Notes under the pieces: model-generated | The model's database searches: none | Told to the model about the DNA's origin: nothing | What the model saw: the letters and a program-made list of their open reading frames with translations, nothing else | Made by a program: the position numbers and the translations under genes | Part shown: one piece after another, positions 13,061 to 26,957 of the stretch | How the letters are laid out: each line of letters begins with the position of its first letter | Numbering within the stretch: the stretch's first letter is position 1 | NCBI RefSeq assembly: GCF_000002995.4 | Contig: NW_025062475.1 | Span: 7,320,187 to 7,384,186, forward strand | DNA: 64,000 nucleotides | Direction: 5' to 3' | Source: Brugia malayi | Taxonomy: Eukaryota; Nematoda; Chromadorea; Rhabditida; Onchocercidae

Positions 13061-16000
13061 TCCTGTATGAACAGCAAGCTATTACTACGAAGTTGGCAGT
13101 GGAGAAGTATCAGAGACTAACTCCCCTAAAACATATACTTTATCGACCAGATAGTTATATTGGTCCCACTTTCTTATCTGACGAACAAGTTTGTTTTTCA
13201 TTTTGCAATTATTACAGATAATTTTATGAAGGTTGATCGATAAAGAGTCCTTGAAGGCAAAATTTTGCAGCTTAGTCCTGTGATTAATTTTTCTCTTTGT
13301 AATATGTGCACTATTTATTCTCTTTAGCCGATTTATGTTTACGATGATATCACGAAACAAATATTAAAAAAAGAAGCACGGATTGTTCCTGGCTTGTTGA
13401 AAATCTTTGATGAAATTCTGGTTAACGCAGCTGATAACAAAAGGCGAGATCCACAAATGACTACTATCGCTATTAATATTGACAAGTTGGTTTTGTTTTT
13501 CAGTAACTGTTGATTACAAACTCTTTCATTAATTGAATCCGCTTTGTAAATAAGTAAAATCGAATGCTGGTCGTACCGCTCTGCTTTCAATACAAGTAAT
13601 ATCCAGTGAAACCAGATTCGATTCCTCGATTACATTCACTTCAAACAAATAAATTGAGTATTCATATTGCTCCAGTATTTGTTGGCCATAAGCTTCTTCA
13701 GTAATTGTTTTTTCTGCGTTTAGTAATAGAAGATTCCAACTTTAATTTCGAAGATTGCGAAGAATTCTGAATAGAACTAGAAACTAAGACTGTAGTGTTA
13801 TCTTTGATGTCCAGATTCCTTTTATTTTTTTACTTTTATTTTTTTTGGCTTCTTTCGAAGTTTTTTTATAATGATTTCTGTGAACTCATATACATTTATG
13901 CATCGGCTGGAAAAACAAGAGTATGGGAAACATTCTTGAACACAAAGACTTTTGTTCAAATAGCAATTATAAGTACAGTACATATGTGAGTTGTTGAAAA
14001 AACATATACATTGTTTGTGCGACGTTCATTCGTCTGTAGAGGATGTTTTGCGAAGCATTAATTTTGTTCCAAACTTTTATTAAGAGAAAGGAATACAATA
14101 TCAATTTGGAACAATGGCCGTGGAATACCAGTGGAGATTCATCCAAGAGAAGGAATCTATGTTCCTACGATGATTTTTGGCACCCTATTCACTTCATCTA
14201 ATTATGATGATTCTGAATTGAAAATAGTTGGTTAGTTTTTCAAATGATTTGTCCTCATCTTATTTTGTATTGCTACGTCCTACAAAAGTGAATTATCAAA
14301 TACAGTTTTCATGCTGTTTTAGTCTAGCTATAGAAATCTTTATATGTCAGCACAGCATCGTTGCATTAAGTTTATTTATGTTTGCTGGTAGATCTACTTA
14401 AGCGACAATTTTCACTATTTGGGAAAAGTTTTCCTTTTTTTTTCAACTTATGAAAGAAACATCGCTAAATATAAATTTTTAATCGGTTTACCAAAATACA
14501 GGTGGTAGAAATGGATTTGGCGCTAAGCTGTGCAACATATTCAGCACGGAATTTTCAGTAGAAACTTGTACAAAACAGTCTGGACTGCGTTTTTTTCAAG
14601 TAAATCTATCTGTTATATTGCCAGTATTTCTAACTCGCAGTACATTGTATAGAATTTCATTCATTTTTATGTGTGTGTTTGAAGTCTGATTGTAATTCTT
14701 CTACTCTAATTGTCTTATGCTTTTTCTTTTAATGTTTTTGCTACTGTGAAATGACCATTTTTATCAAACTCATCTGTGCTATCTTGAAAATTTTCTTGAA
14801 TTCAGTTGTTAACCAATACTATTTTCTGTTGTAGTGTTGGCGGAATAATATGAACGACGTAGATGATCCGATCATCAGTGATGCTAGCACAAATGCGTCC
14901 GACTATACTTGTGTTACATTTAAGCCGGATCTAAGCAAGTTTAAGTTATCAACCCTGGATGAAGATACGATACAAGTAATGATAAGAAGGATTGTGGATA
15001 TTGCCGGCACTCTTGATGGTGTTAATGTGTTTCTAAATGGGACTAAAATTGAAGTTAGCAAATATTTTCTTCATCATTAATATTATTCCATTTCATTTCA
15101 TGAATTGATATGCTTTTTTTCGAGACTTCTGAATTTCTGCACATGAAATGCTTAATGAGAATTTTAAGTGTATTGGCCACATTTATATTGATTTATAACC
15201 TCATCGTTTTGAAGGTTTCAGGATTCAAAGACTACGTAAAACTATTTTCAACGTATACTGGTGAAAGTGTTGAGAATTCCACGGTTCCGTCCTATTGCAG
15301 TGTTAATGATCGATGGCAGATTGCTGTGGCACGAAGTGATACTGGATATAATCACATTAGTTTTGTTAATAATATCAATACTTTGAAGGTTAGTTTTTTC
15401 TAATTTAATAATGTCATGGATTTAGTAAAATTTTTGTAGTTATTTATAGTAGGTAACAGACAGTAAATTCTTCACTTTAGTATAGGTATATGTAGCTTTT
15501 TGAAAGGTTCATTGAAGTCCAAAACCTCTTGAGCATTTGATCCACTGTAATTTTATTCTCTACATTTGTTTCTGGTCTTAAGCAAAACATGCAAAACTTT
15601 TGTTTAGTATTACGGACATGCGGCAGCAGAAAATTTTCATATATTATCTTATAAATAATCTAGGGTGGACGACATGTGGATTATATTGTGAACCAGATAG
15701 TGTCAAGATTAAAACACGAAATAAATCAACGCTACGGTTGCGATAAATTCATAAGTGCACACCAAGTGAGTTATCTCAAAGTTATTGAGTAGTAAGGAAA
15801 GCGATGGGAAAAAGATGCTGACCTAACTGCACTAAAGGTAGAAAAATTTTCAACAAATATTTCAGATTAAAAATCGACTTCACATATTTGTGAATTCATT
15901 GATAGAGAATCCTGCGTTCGAATCGCAATCAAAAGAATATCTTACAACATCAGTGAAGAATTTCGGTTCAACATGTATTGTACCAGAATCATTTTACGAA

Positions 16001-19000
16001 AATTTCATTAAAGATAGCGACATTATCCATCATTTGCTCTGCGACATTAGTCAACAGCATACGGTGCATCTTCATTTTTTCTTCTTGTTTATGTTTGAAA
16101 TCATATAGGTTTGCAAACAAGGTTTCTATTTGTAATAGAAACGAACTAGTTGCCGTTATTTTCATTTTAGACTTCATTGAATCGCTCCATGAACCGATCT
16201 TTGTGGGATTTATCGAAACTTGAAGATGCAGCTGATGCTGGTACTAAGAATGGTTGCAATTGCACATTAATCATAACGGAAGGTGATTCGGCTAAAGCAC
16301 TTGCGGTTGCTGGTCTCGCTGTAATTGGACGGAAACAATATGGTGTTTTTCCGATTCGAGGAAAGTTGACAAATGTTCGAGGGATGGATGCTAAAATGGT
16401 TGATATTTCTAGATGTAGATTTATTGACTGATTCGGTTTCTGAGAAATCAGTGTCATAGTATTAGTAATAATCTCGTAGGATGTTGCCGAATTTTTACAT
16501 TCTCTTTAAATGAGAAAACCCTCAAAAATTTTTTTGAGTTCGTTTTTATAATCAGATGGGAGCGAAAGCGAGTACATATATGAAGAAATATCGCGTGGAT
16601 GTGATTTATTATTCCCTTTTATGTTCAAATGTTTTGTCCTTAACACTGCGATGGAGATAAGTTTGAGTATTAGGTCTCCTTATCTTGATTTTCAGCTTAT
16701 TTATGAATTAATAAAATGCTCTTAAAGGCTGTCGAAAATGCTGAAATCTCGGCTCTTGTACGGATATTGGGGTTAAAATTTGGTGAAAATTATAGTAGCC
16801 ATGAAAAATTAAAATCTTTGCGTTACGGGCGATTGCTTATCATGACAGATCAGGTAGTATTTTTAATAACATATCTTTATTTTTAAAGTACTAATTATTC
16901 GAAACTATAATCCTGTTATGTCATTTCATAATTTATCTTTTGCAGAGTGTAGTTTATCTTTGCAAAGTGTCTGCCAAAAGAATAATTGGCTTAATCTCTT
17001 CTTGACTGTAGCAAATCACATTTTCTGCTTACGCTAAAATTTTGCTTTTTTTGTTGTTACTGTAATAGTCATTTTGCATTAAACACCCGTTTTCCTTCAA
17101 ATCCTTACTAGTCTAGCTTTTTTTTTTTTTTTTTTTAATAAAATACCATATATATTAGCAGTGATAAAATATTATAGGATCCGGATGGATCACACATCAA
17201 GGGATTGATTGTGAATTTTTTGCATGTGTATTGGCCGTCGTTACTTAAAGCTAATTATGTCAGTTATTTCATTACACCATTATTGAAGGTATCGTTAGTT
17301 ATTTTGCTATAATTCTTGGAAAGATTATCTTTGCTTTTATGTTAAGTTTTAGACATGAATGAAAATAATGGAGGAGCGGTTTAGAGTGATTCAAAAATAA
17401 GAAAAAAAAAAGCATTGCGCATAATCTGAAAAAAAAAGAACATATTCTTATTCCTTGGTGCATGATATCATTGTAGGCAAAGCGTGGATCCGATATAAAG
17501 TCATTTTATAGTACAGCCGATTATGAAAAATGGCGAGCAGAAAATCCTGATTCAGTGAAGTATTCGATAAAGTATTATAAAGGTGTGTTGGCCAAAATTT
17601 GAAATCTTGTTGTATTGCCTTACGATATTATTAAAATGAGCAGTACATTGTAGGATTGGGGACATCATCAGCTAAGGAAGCACGAGAATACTTTAACGAT
17701 ATTGAACGACATACAGTAAATTTTATTTACGATGGTAAAATCTCAGACGAAAGTATTGAACTTGCATTTGCCAAAAATAAAGCTGATGATCGAAAAGTGT
17801 GGATTGCTGAAAGCAGTAAGGTGAGTTTATCTTACAACTTAGAACAATAAAAGAATAGAATTATGTTTTTAGATAGCATATGGAGACTTTATTTCTGTGA
17901 TGCAATATGTGATTACAGCTGCTATTATCAACTGCAGTTGATTCAAATCGCAATCAGAAAACTTTTTCCGAATTTGTTAACGAAGAATTAGTGGAATATT
18001 CACAACTAGATCTGCGGGTTTGTTGTATTTCGATGTAAATTTTTGGTATTTAGAAAAATTTTTAACTTCTATGCCACATATGCTATGTAATTTGAATTCT
18101 TAAGCTTTATTTCATATTTTAATGCATTACAGTGTAGAATGCATATAATACTACTAATAAATCAAAATTTTAATACGTCACCAATTCAAATAATTATTCT
18201 TTTAAGTCTTACATCCTGTAGGTTTTCACGATGTGATAACTTGTGAGAATAATTATTCATTGAAATCTGTTCGAGTTTCTCGCAACATTCCCTACTATTT
18301 GTTTTAATATTTATTGGAACTGTTCGTAGTTTTAGCGTTCTCTACCAAACGTTGTGGATGGATTGAAACCAAGTCAGCGAAAAGTTTTGTTTACAATGTT
18401 TGGACGTTATGAACGTGGTGAAATACGAGTAAGTCAACTAGCGGGTGCTGTTTCACAGTATTGTGGATATCATCATGGAGAAGTAAATTTCGATTTTTTT
18501 AAAGTTTCCTCAGCAATCTTCGTATTTTTGTTTTACTGTTTTTGATCTTTTGTTTCTTTCTAGTTTGCCCACCAATTCACTTATATCTTATTTCACTGAG
18601 TTCTGTTCTAGGAATCTTTGGTAAATACGATCGTTCGTTTAGCTCAAGACTTTGTTGGTTCCAATAATTTAAATCTTCTTTTACCTCTTGGTCAGTTTGG
18701 TACACGTTTATCAGGTGGCGAAGATGTGGCAAGTGCACGATATATTTATACTTCTCTAAGGTAGTGTTCAGTTTCTCTCTTTTCCATCATTTGCCCATCA
18801 AATTCCATATGAATTTATTAGAGTATTTACATTTACTCCTAGTTTTCAACTTTTTTTTTAACTTTTATATTTGTGTTTTCTCATCTTATTGAGTGCTTCA
18901 TCTTATTACTCTTATCTGTATTAATCCTAGTGGTTATCTAATTATATATCAAAATTCAGCCCACTTGCGCGAGCAATATTTCCGCATCCAGATGATAAAG

Positions 19001-21832
19001 TTCTGAAAAACTTAGTGGAAGAAAACGCACTCGTTGAACCAGAATGGTGAGTTGTTTTCAGTTTCTTTCGTTTTTGGAAAAGAAAAGGTGGCATGAAGTA
19101 AAGAAACGGTTGCATGTCCGCTTTTTTTCTTATTCCATTTTGGAATGATCGAATTCTGCAGCAAGGCTTCATTACCAGATTGTGACATGAAACTAATTTG
19201 TTTTACATATTATAAGATTATATTTTAGACTGTTCAGCTATTATGTATTTGAAACAAATATTAATATATGAAATTTGCTAGGTATTGTCCCATAATTCCT
19301 ATGATTTTGATAAATGGTGCAGAAGGGATTGGTACAGGATGGGCCACAAAAATATTACCGCGTTGTCCCAGACAAGTCATCAGTAATGCCCAGAGACTTA
19401 TTGATGGACGACCACTACAGGACATGGTATATATTATTATTGCTTTCAAAAAATTTCTGTCCATTTCTAGAAAACATCTTGCTTTCTTGTCTTTTCCCCT
19501 TCTGCTCAATACATAAAAGAAAATTTTTATAAATGAGTTGGAAATGGGTAAAGCAGGGTGGATAGTTAAATATAAAATATTGCAAGGACTGAAATACAGT
19601 AGTTTGTTCGATAATCTCATAAAATATCTTTAAAAATTCATGTAAATGTGGATGGATTCATAATCAATTATTCCTCAATTCTATCAACTTCTCAATCATT
19701 CCTCTATCAAATCATTCAACTGCATAGTTAATATGCTTGCAGTTGGCGATATGTTAACCGCTATGTATTGATAATGTATAGCTAATGATGCATAGTAATT
19801 TAACTTTTATTTATAAGTGCTCAGGAAGATGTGTGAGCGAGTAAATGAAATTTTGAAATAAAAAAGCTGTGGACAAGATAGTATTGTCAAATTTGGACAA
19901 GGACAGAGAAACAAGTTTATTCAAATCTTATATTTCCTTTCTTTCCGGAGTTTTGTGTGATTTTTAATTAAGCCGTTTACTTCAGAACTCGTACATTCTG
20001 ACCATTTAGACGTGATCCAATGGATTTTATTTCATGTTTTTGGAACACGAATACTACCGAGTGGTTTCAATTTATTTCAGTTACCACATTTTCGAAAATT
20101 TCAAGGCACGATATATGAAACTGCACCTCGTCAATATAGTATCTCGGGAAAAGTTTCTTATCGTCGTTTGAAAAGCGGTCTTAGGGTGAAGATTATCATT
20201 TTATTAGTGCTGTTTTTTTGCGTAATTTTCGCATTATTTGTAAATCTCCAGGTAGTTTTGTTGAAAACAAATTCCACTATCATTTCATAAAATTAGAATT
20301 TTTCTTTATTCAGGCAATAATAACAGAGCTTCCTACTGGAATTTGGAATAATAAATACAAGGAGAAAGTGCTCGATTCCGCTATCAAGAATGGGATAATA
20401 AGGTTAAAAAATTTATAATTTAATGATTTCATTTGTGACTCATTCTTATCTCTTGATGATCTTCTATATTCAGTTTTATTTGTTGCAAATGGATTTAAAT
20501 CATCTTACTTGCAGTAATTATGAAGAATTACATACTGAAAGTAATGTACATTTCATTCTTCATGTGATCGATAAGCCATTGTTAAGCGACAAAAAGCAAA
20601 TTAAGGCACTCAATCGACTTTTAAAATTACGTTCAGTAGCAAGTGAAAACTCGATGGTTTGTCTCTGCACATAAATTAAAATTCCCATGAGTTATATATC
20701 TTCGTAATCTGGTTATTGTACTATATTGATTTAGATATTTTTAATATACTGAATCTATTCGATCATTTAGATCCGTATTATAATAATCTTTGTAGATTTC
20801 TAAATTGTACAATAATTTGTGTCGTTGATTTCATTCACAGTAATATTTCATTATTGCATTATTTATGTAGTATTTTTCATTTCATTAACTCATACTACTA
20901 ACACTTGCTTTGTTTATTGGTATTTTTGGTCATATTACATCTGTGATGTGAAAATTGCAGATCTTGTTTGACGAAAAAAACGTGCTACAAAAATATGATT
21001 CCACGAGAGAGATATTTCAAGAATTTTTCGAGGTGCGTCGGCAGAAATATATAGAAAGAAGGGAATGTGAATTAGTAATTATGGAAGGGAAACTTAAATT
21101 TATTGAAAATCAGGTAAACTTGAATAGTTTTAAAGTTTTTCGATAAGCATTGAAACTGAAGATATTAATGTAGGTTGAGGGTATTAACGAAGTTTTTCTT
21201 TTCACTTATGTGATTTCAATGGCATAAGATTTGTTTTTAGAATTTGAAACTGCATTCTTATAACCATTTTCATCATTAACTTCAAGATTTTCGAAATTTT
21301 TGAGAGAGAGGATTAAATGTAAATTTGATTTGTTTAGGTTCGCTTTGTGAATGCTATTATCAATGGTGAAATAATCATTAAGAAAAAAAACCGTGCAGAA
21401 ATTATAGCTCAGCTTGCTGAGAAAGGGTTTGATTCGAATCCGATGAAAGCGAAAAATGCTACGGTAAGGTTGATGTCAGTATTTTTGAAAAATTACCTTA
21501 TGAAAATGAATATTATCTTGTTGAAAATGAATAATGTCATGTGGAGGAATATTTGTCTTGCTTCATGAAGCACACTGTAAGTTTTGATTCAAAATCTAAA
21601 TCTACTGCTTCACTTATAACTTCACATTGTCACATTTGTATAGGATGGAAATTGCAATCCGCCAGATTTTGCATATTTGCTCGATATGCCACTTTGTCGC
21701 TTGAGCAATGAGGAAATTCTGGTTTTGCAAGAAAAAAGGAGTCAACTCTGGGAGCGATTCAAATCTTTGAAGTCAACAACATGGAGAAGTTTATGGAGTA
21801 TGGATCTAAATGTGTTATCTGTGGTCTGTTAA
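13061..21832 (+). CDS. top-2-like: Type IIA DNA topoisomerase (TOP2 family) lacking the C-terminal domain
   Basis: About 24 exons give roughly 1130 codons: 13061-13188, 13328-13485, 14085-14230, 14502-14599, 14835-15053, 15215-15388, 15664-15765, 15866-16063, 16171-16398, 16728-16853, 17178-17288, 17477-17582, 17654-17820, 17919-18017, 18336-18482, 18612-18760, 18960-19046, 19282-19426, 20081-20185, 20314-20402, 20515-20656, 20961-21113, 21338-21463 and 21644-21832. The enzyme passes one duplex through another using ATP. Visible are the GHKL ATPase ([20 protein letters not shown]), the transducer QSK loop (QTK in animals), TOPRIM (EGDSA, PIRGK, and the acidic [11 protein letters not shown] across an exon junction) and the winged-helix active site (SARYIYTS, Tyr codon 18741-18743). 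All catalytic residues are kept. The frame ends right after the conserved LLDMP...LW..DL segment, so the long acidic/basic tail of normal TOP2 is absent. A divergent paralogue, as C. elegans has (cin-4 class), is likely. The 5' end is unresolved. Confidence 0.93.
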
Positions 21833-23146
21833 ATAGCTTTTTCCTTGTCAATTCATACATCCAAAACTTTTCAAAAAAACAAAATTTGGCAATTTACAAG
21901 TGAAGTTTGGCAAGTGAAGGGTTTTTTTTTTTTTGCTAAAATTAAAGGGTGTGTTTTGAGTGCATCATATAACATCGGTTACTTAGGAACACACTACGGA
22001 ATACTGTTGCTGAAACATTGACCCTTATTATGCGATTAAATTATTTTAGGCATTAGATAAAGAAGAAAGAGTGATGGGCTGTATTTGATGAAACATCAAA
22101 TATACAACTTCTCGGCTTATATTTGGAGAAATAATTCGATATTGTACCGCTCCTTTACGCCAGAAACTTTTTTTTTTTTGAATTCTTAGAACTGCAAACC
22201 AGGTTATCTTACAATGATTCACTTCACTTTTTATATAATGCAGATTTATTAAATTAGATGAATGGTTTTTTTTTCTGTATGTTATTCCATGCACAAGAAT
22301 TGTTCTATTACCATTGAATTTACTAACTTGTATTGGATATTTTCCTTTGCTCATTATCTATCTATCTTGATTTCGTTATCGGTGTACTATTTTGCCAACA
22401 TTAATGTTCAGTCCATTGCTATTCTTACATTTGTTCACCAGATTTTTTGCTATCATCCAAGACTAAACGTTTGAAGCCAAAACACTTGGAGCATAAATTT
22501 GAATTAGTAGTAAATAAGTTTTAGTAATAGATTTGCTCAAACTGTACTTAAAAAAAAAAAAAAAAAAAACCATAAAAGAACAATTGGAAACATTTTATAA
22601 GAGTTTCGATAAAGAACTCATTAATAATAGATGGGTTTTTTACAATTCTTCCTTCTATCCTCTCATCAAAAATGGGATGTTCTCAAGTAGCAGCTGTGAA
22701 AACAAAGCCATGCAAAAGAAACTGGATTGCTCAAATTAATAATTGCCTTTGGTTCCTCTCAGTTTTAAATGGAAAAATAACTAAAAGCATAAAGCAAATA
22801 GTAAATATATTACTGTCTATTTCACAGGAGCATGCCGTCACTTGATGTTAATATTCAAATGGACAATTTGTCCGAATATTTGAGTTCTAAAAATTTCAAA
22901 TTATTTTTTGCGTACAAAGAATGTGAGGTAATCAATATCGGATTATTATCTCCGTGATTTGTTTCACATAGTGTACTATTGCAGTAGTTCAAGAATAATT
23001 GTGATGACTAGAGTGTATTTGCACAGGAATAGATCTCGTCAACAGTCTGCAAGAGAACTTACTTTATTTTGTGAAGTAATAAGTTTCTGACTGTAATACT
23101 AATTTCTCGAACATATTTAAATTCCCTGCATTTCTTACTCTTAAAT
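21833..23146. other. Intergenic between convergent topoisomerase and rpn-6 genes
   Basis: No supported gene. It contains a poly-A run near 22550-22569. A 90-base exon-like piece at 22839-22928 (+) has an acceptor and a donor, but I could not place it in any gene. Both flanking genes point into this region, so it should hold both 3' ends. Confidence 0.5.
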
Positions 23147-25796
23147 TTAAAAGTTAACCTGGGATAAAGCACTTATGACTTTCACCGATGCAAGGAATGT
23201 TTTCGTTATTACATCGTGTGGGAAATTATACACTGTCAGTGTACCGTCCTGTTGATCGATCATACCTAGATACATCAGCAAGTTAATACTAGAACTTTTG
23301 TAATTGTGAAATTAGTAGTTGTAAAAAGATTGAAGAATTAATGTTGGCATGTGGTTGTTTATCACAACTGTTAGCAGTAATTATTATTGGTAGAATCAGC
23401 CTATGAGTAATAAAGAATTATTAATGAAAACTCATTCAGAATCTTTTTTATACTTGTCAGGAATTCAGGTCTTAGATAACGAAATAGGAATTTCTGTAAA
23501 CTAAGATGCTTCTACTTTGGTATTATCTTTACACCTAATATGCGCGAAATGTCTATAATTTGACCTTGAAATTTTTTGTCAAGAATCATTTGCGCCAGTT
23601 TCCTCTCAATTTGCTGAACTGGAATACCTATGTTTTTTGCTAGTGTGGCCATCTGAAAATAAATTTCTTACTTTAGAATATCACAACTTTAATTTTTAAA
23701 ATTAAGCCTGGATGAATAAAAATGACATTAACTGCAATTTGTTACTATACGATTTTGATTTGAATTAGTAGCATTTCAAAGATTTCAAGAATTATAGAAA
23801 AAATGATAACACTTCAATGAGAGAGTAGGACTCAATGAGTTGACTGATATCCTTTTCAAGCACTGTGTCAGCAAGCGAATCAACATATCTACGGATTATT
23901 AAATCGGACTGAAGCTCCATATGATATTCTTCAATTGCCTATAGAGCTTTTATACATTTTGAAAAGCAGTCTTTTCTAATCATTTGCTCAAAGTTTTCAA
24001 TAGGCTTGAATTCTTGCTCTTTCTCTTATTAAAGAATTAACAGATAAGATACTTATTCTTTACTTATAAATGTATTGTTTCTATTAAAAATACGTTTTTT
24101 TTTTTTAAAGCATGTGAATAATAAGCAAATAGCAAATATAAACCTTGCAGTAACTTTGTAAGCATCGATTCTCAAATGCTGATGCTATATCTTTCATCGC
24201 ATCGAGATCGCGACCCGAATATTTGGCTGCTAGTTTGCTGGACAGCAGTAAACCTATTTCCCTTTCTTCGTTTAACATAATCTGAAAATGAGGAAAGAAA
24301 AGATTCTTAAATGGAAACGAAAGCGGAAGCGGAACTCGACTTTTCGTCTTTAAACGGTTAATTATAAGAACTTTAAGAGGAGAACATTCTAGAATTTGAA
24401 AGTGGGAAGCATACTTTTGCAAGACACATATATTTAAGAGCTTTTCGAGCACTGACTTTTTCCCCATTAATATCAAAATTTTCAAATGCTTCATAAAAAT
24501 ATGAAAAAGCCGTTCTGAAGTCGTGATCCTCCTCCATGTTCAGTATTCCCGACTCCATATCAAGTTGGGCCTGAATAAGTTAGGGTGAAATTAATGCATT
24601 GAGTGTTGAAGTCACTCAGTCTATATCTCTCTAAAACCTAGCAATGTAGATGTACTGTGGAATCATAGAAGATCAAACCTGTAATTTATTATCAATGCAT
24701 GAAGAGTTGGCTATAGCTCGTGCAGCTATGAGCGCAATGCGAGAACGATTCAAATTGTTAAGCGCGAAAGCGGCTTTACTTTCTTCCAGATGCACTTCTA
24801 ACTGGATATCCTTACTTTCAACTTTCTTCAGTTCATTTCTTAATTTTGCACCTGCATATGCATTCATGAGCAAATTGAAAAAAAAAATTTTTTTAATTCG
24901 CCTCATTAAAAACAATTACTTTCCATCGTATATTAAAATGAAAAAATGAAATCCAAAGAAATGGAAAAAGTTAGAGAAAAAGAAAATTTTCTCTGGCAAA
25001 CTTCTTATAACAAAAAATAAACGTCTTAAGAGTGGCGAGCTATTCCGGGTGCGCTTTATATGAATTGAACTCACCCATGGTCAAAACGTCTGTGTGTCGT
25101 CCTATTTCATTCAACAGACGAATTAAGCGTACTTCAAGCGTATGCCGCAAAAATATTCGATTTTGTTGCTTGGCCCATTGAACATATTCCACACATAATG
25201 CAAGCTGTGTTGGGAAGGAAATGTTATGATACTTTTGATAACACTGGCTATAGTAATTGTAGATGGCACTTTAAGTATTACTAATATGTTGAGGTTAACT
25301 TATGTCCGTTGATTATTCACACAAAAATTTCAAGAATAATTAATTACTTTGAATTCGGAATCATTGTCAATTTTCAGGCAACAATCGATCAAATTACGAA
25401 TGAGTTTTACTGCTTTTGCCATTCCACAGGAAAGCAAATGTGGTTTCAACATGGTTAATAATTTCTTTAAACCTTCAATTTGCATAGAAAATTTGCAAAA
25501 ATATTTTAAGGAAAATAATTCTTTCCTAAATGATCCATCGGGACTATTAATTGAATTTAACAGATTTAATTAAACTTTGATTTATTCCAATTTGAGATTG
25601 CTAAATCCAAATCGCATTTCTGAAAATTTCCAAAATCTACTTCTTTCATCTTTTGCAACTTAAGTTATTCTTTAGCTTAATTGAATGCAAATGCCTTCGA
25701 TATCGTTATCTTTGGACATTTTCTCAGCCATCTCTATGATTAAATCTTCACAGCGCTGTAACTCCTCTCTGTCATTTTCGTTCACTTTAGAACTGA
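23147..25796 (-). CDS. rpn-6: 26S proteasome lid subunit RPN6/PSMD11 family, 5' partial
   Basis: Exons read on the reverse strand: 25796-25695, 25472-25348, 25204-25075, 24851-24679, 24570-24415, 24281-24144, 23938-23813, 23652-23565 and 23265-23147. They give about 350 codons, against about 420 in animal RPN6, and the missing part is the N-terminus. RPN6 clamps the proteasome lid to the core through an N-terminal solenoid, a PCI domain and a C-terminal helix. The solenoid repeats are recognisable ([35 protein letters not shown]). The PCI winged helix keeps the [15 protein letters not shown] signature. The last exon continues with [10 protein letters not shown] and a helix ending [11 protein letters not shown], a few residues shorter than usual. 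The protein is clearly divergent, so it may be a paralogue (C. elegans has two rpn-6 genes). The first donor, at 25694, would be GC. No start exon was found. Confidence 0.88.
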
Positions 25797-26890
25797 CTAA
25801 ATGAATAAAAAGTTTAGAACATGTTTGCAGCATTCGATATTGTCACTTCAATACTGATTAATTTTTAGGAATGTTTTATCTGTTATATAATTAACGCATG
25901 GTATTTTCTGTCTTAATCCTAATTAAACCCCAAAATTTCGTCCAACAATATTACTCCTTTTGAATATTGCTAGCGAACAATGATGTCACGATTATCTAGG
26001 TCTGATATATCTCCATTTCTTTCTGTTTAATTTTCAGAAAATGAGAAGAAAGTTGAAACAAAAATTATCAAATCAGCCTGACATAGAATGACTAGGTGTT
26101 CAATGGGGAGATTTTGTGCTTCCGAATTGGACATAACAAATTGCAAATATAGTTAATATCTAACTGTTTTAGTTCTTATATAACAAGACAATAATAGAAG
26201 AGGAATAGTTCAAAACCTAAATACTACCCGACTTATATTAATTATGTATGCAAATTATTCTAACTTTCCTGTTTAGAGAATATGAAGTTTAAAATGTAAT
26301 CTTTTTGAAAATGCTTTATTGATGGATCTCATATCTCATTTCAAATTTTTTTAGAATTGAAAGAAACAATAACAAATCACGAAATTTAATTCATTGTCAG
26401 TAGTCATCAATCTTATATTTTCCAGCAAGTCACAAGACAATGCTCATATTCAAATGTATGACAATATTAAATTTCTTCTAAAATTGCAATGAGAAAGATT
26501 ACTTATATGATTAAAAGTATAGAAAAAAGTAACTGCTTGAGATAATTTAAAGAAATCAATTTTTAACTTTTTTCTACCAACTATCTTTATTATTTCCATC
26601 AAAATAACTTTGCAGAAAAAAGAAAAAGCAGTTTAATTTTAGTATTTGATGAACTAATTGTTCTTTTATTTGCTCATATGCATTCTGCATTCAATAATTT
26701 TCTCGTAAAAAGCATAAAAGAAAGATGAGGAGAGAGAGGAAGAAAGAAAACCAACTTCATGAAATGAATCAATCAAAATTTATTTTTGTTACACATTTTT
26801 AGGATCTGCAGGTTCCCTGGATTAGGAACCGAAATAATGATATTAACACACTTAACATAAATTTTTATGCTTTCATTTTCTTCTTTCCTC

Positions 26891-26957
26891 ATAAATAAGT
26901 AGTAAATGAATAAATAAACAAGTAAATAACATATAACTAAATAAATAAACAAATATA
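26891..26957. repeat. Imperfect TAAA/AAAC tetranucleotide repeat
   Basis: Interrupted units of AAATA, AAATAAAC and similar. An overlapping reverse-strand frame rich in Tyr, Leu and Ile is a product of this composition. Confidence 0.5.

Noticed and set aside
13560..13640. tRNA-like GATTCGATTCCTCG stretch
   Set aside because: No acceptor stem, D-arm or anticodon arm could be paired around it.
22839..22928. Exon-like segment (+) reading MPSLDVNIQMDNLSEYL, with CACAG acceptor and GTAATC donor
   Set aside because: Phase does not extend the topoisomerase frame without a stop, and no other gene nearby could use it; kept only as a candidate tail exon to test.
23512..23564. Read-through end of RPN6 at a TAG near 23512
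   Set aside because: Using the GT donor at 23564 and the acceptor at 23266 restores the conserved PCI continuation ([10 protein letters not shown]), so the short ending is intronic.
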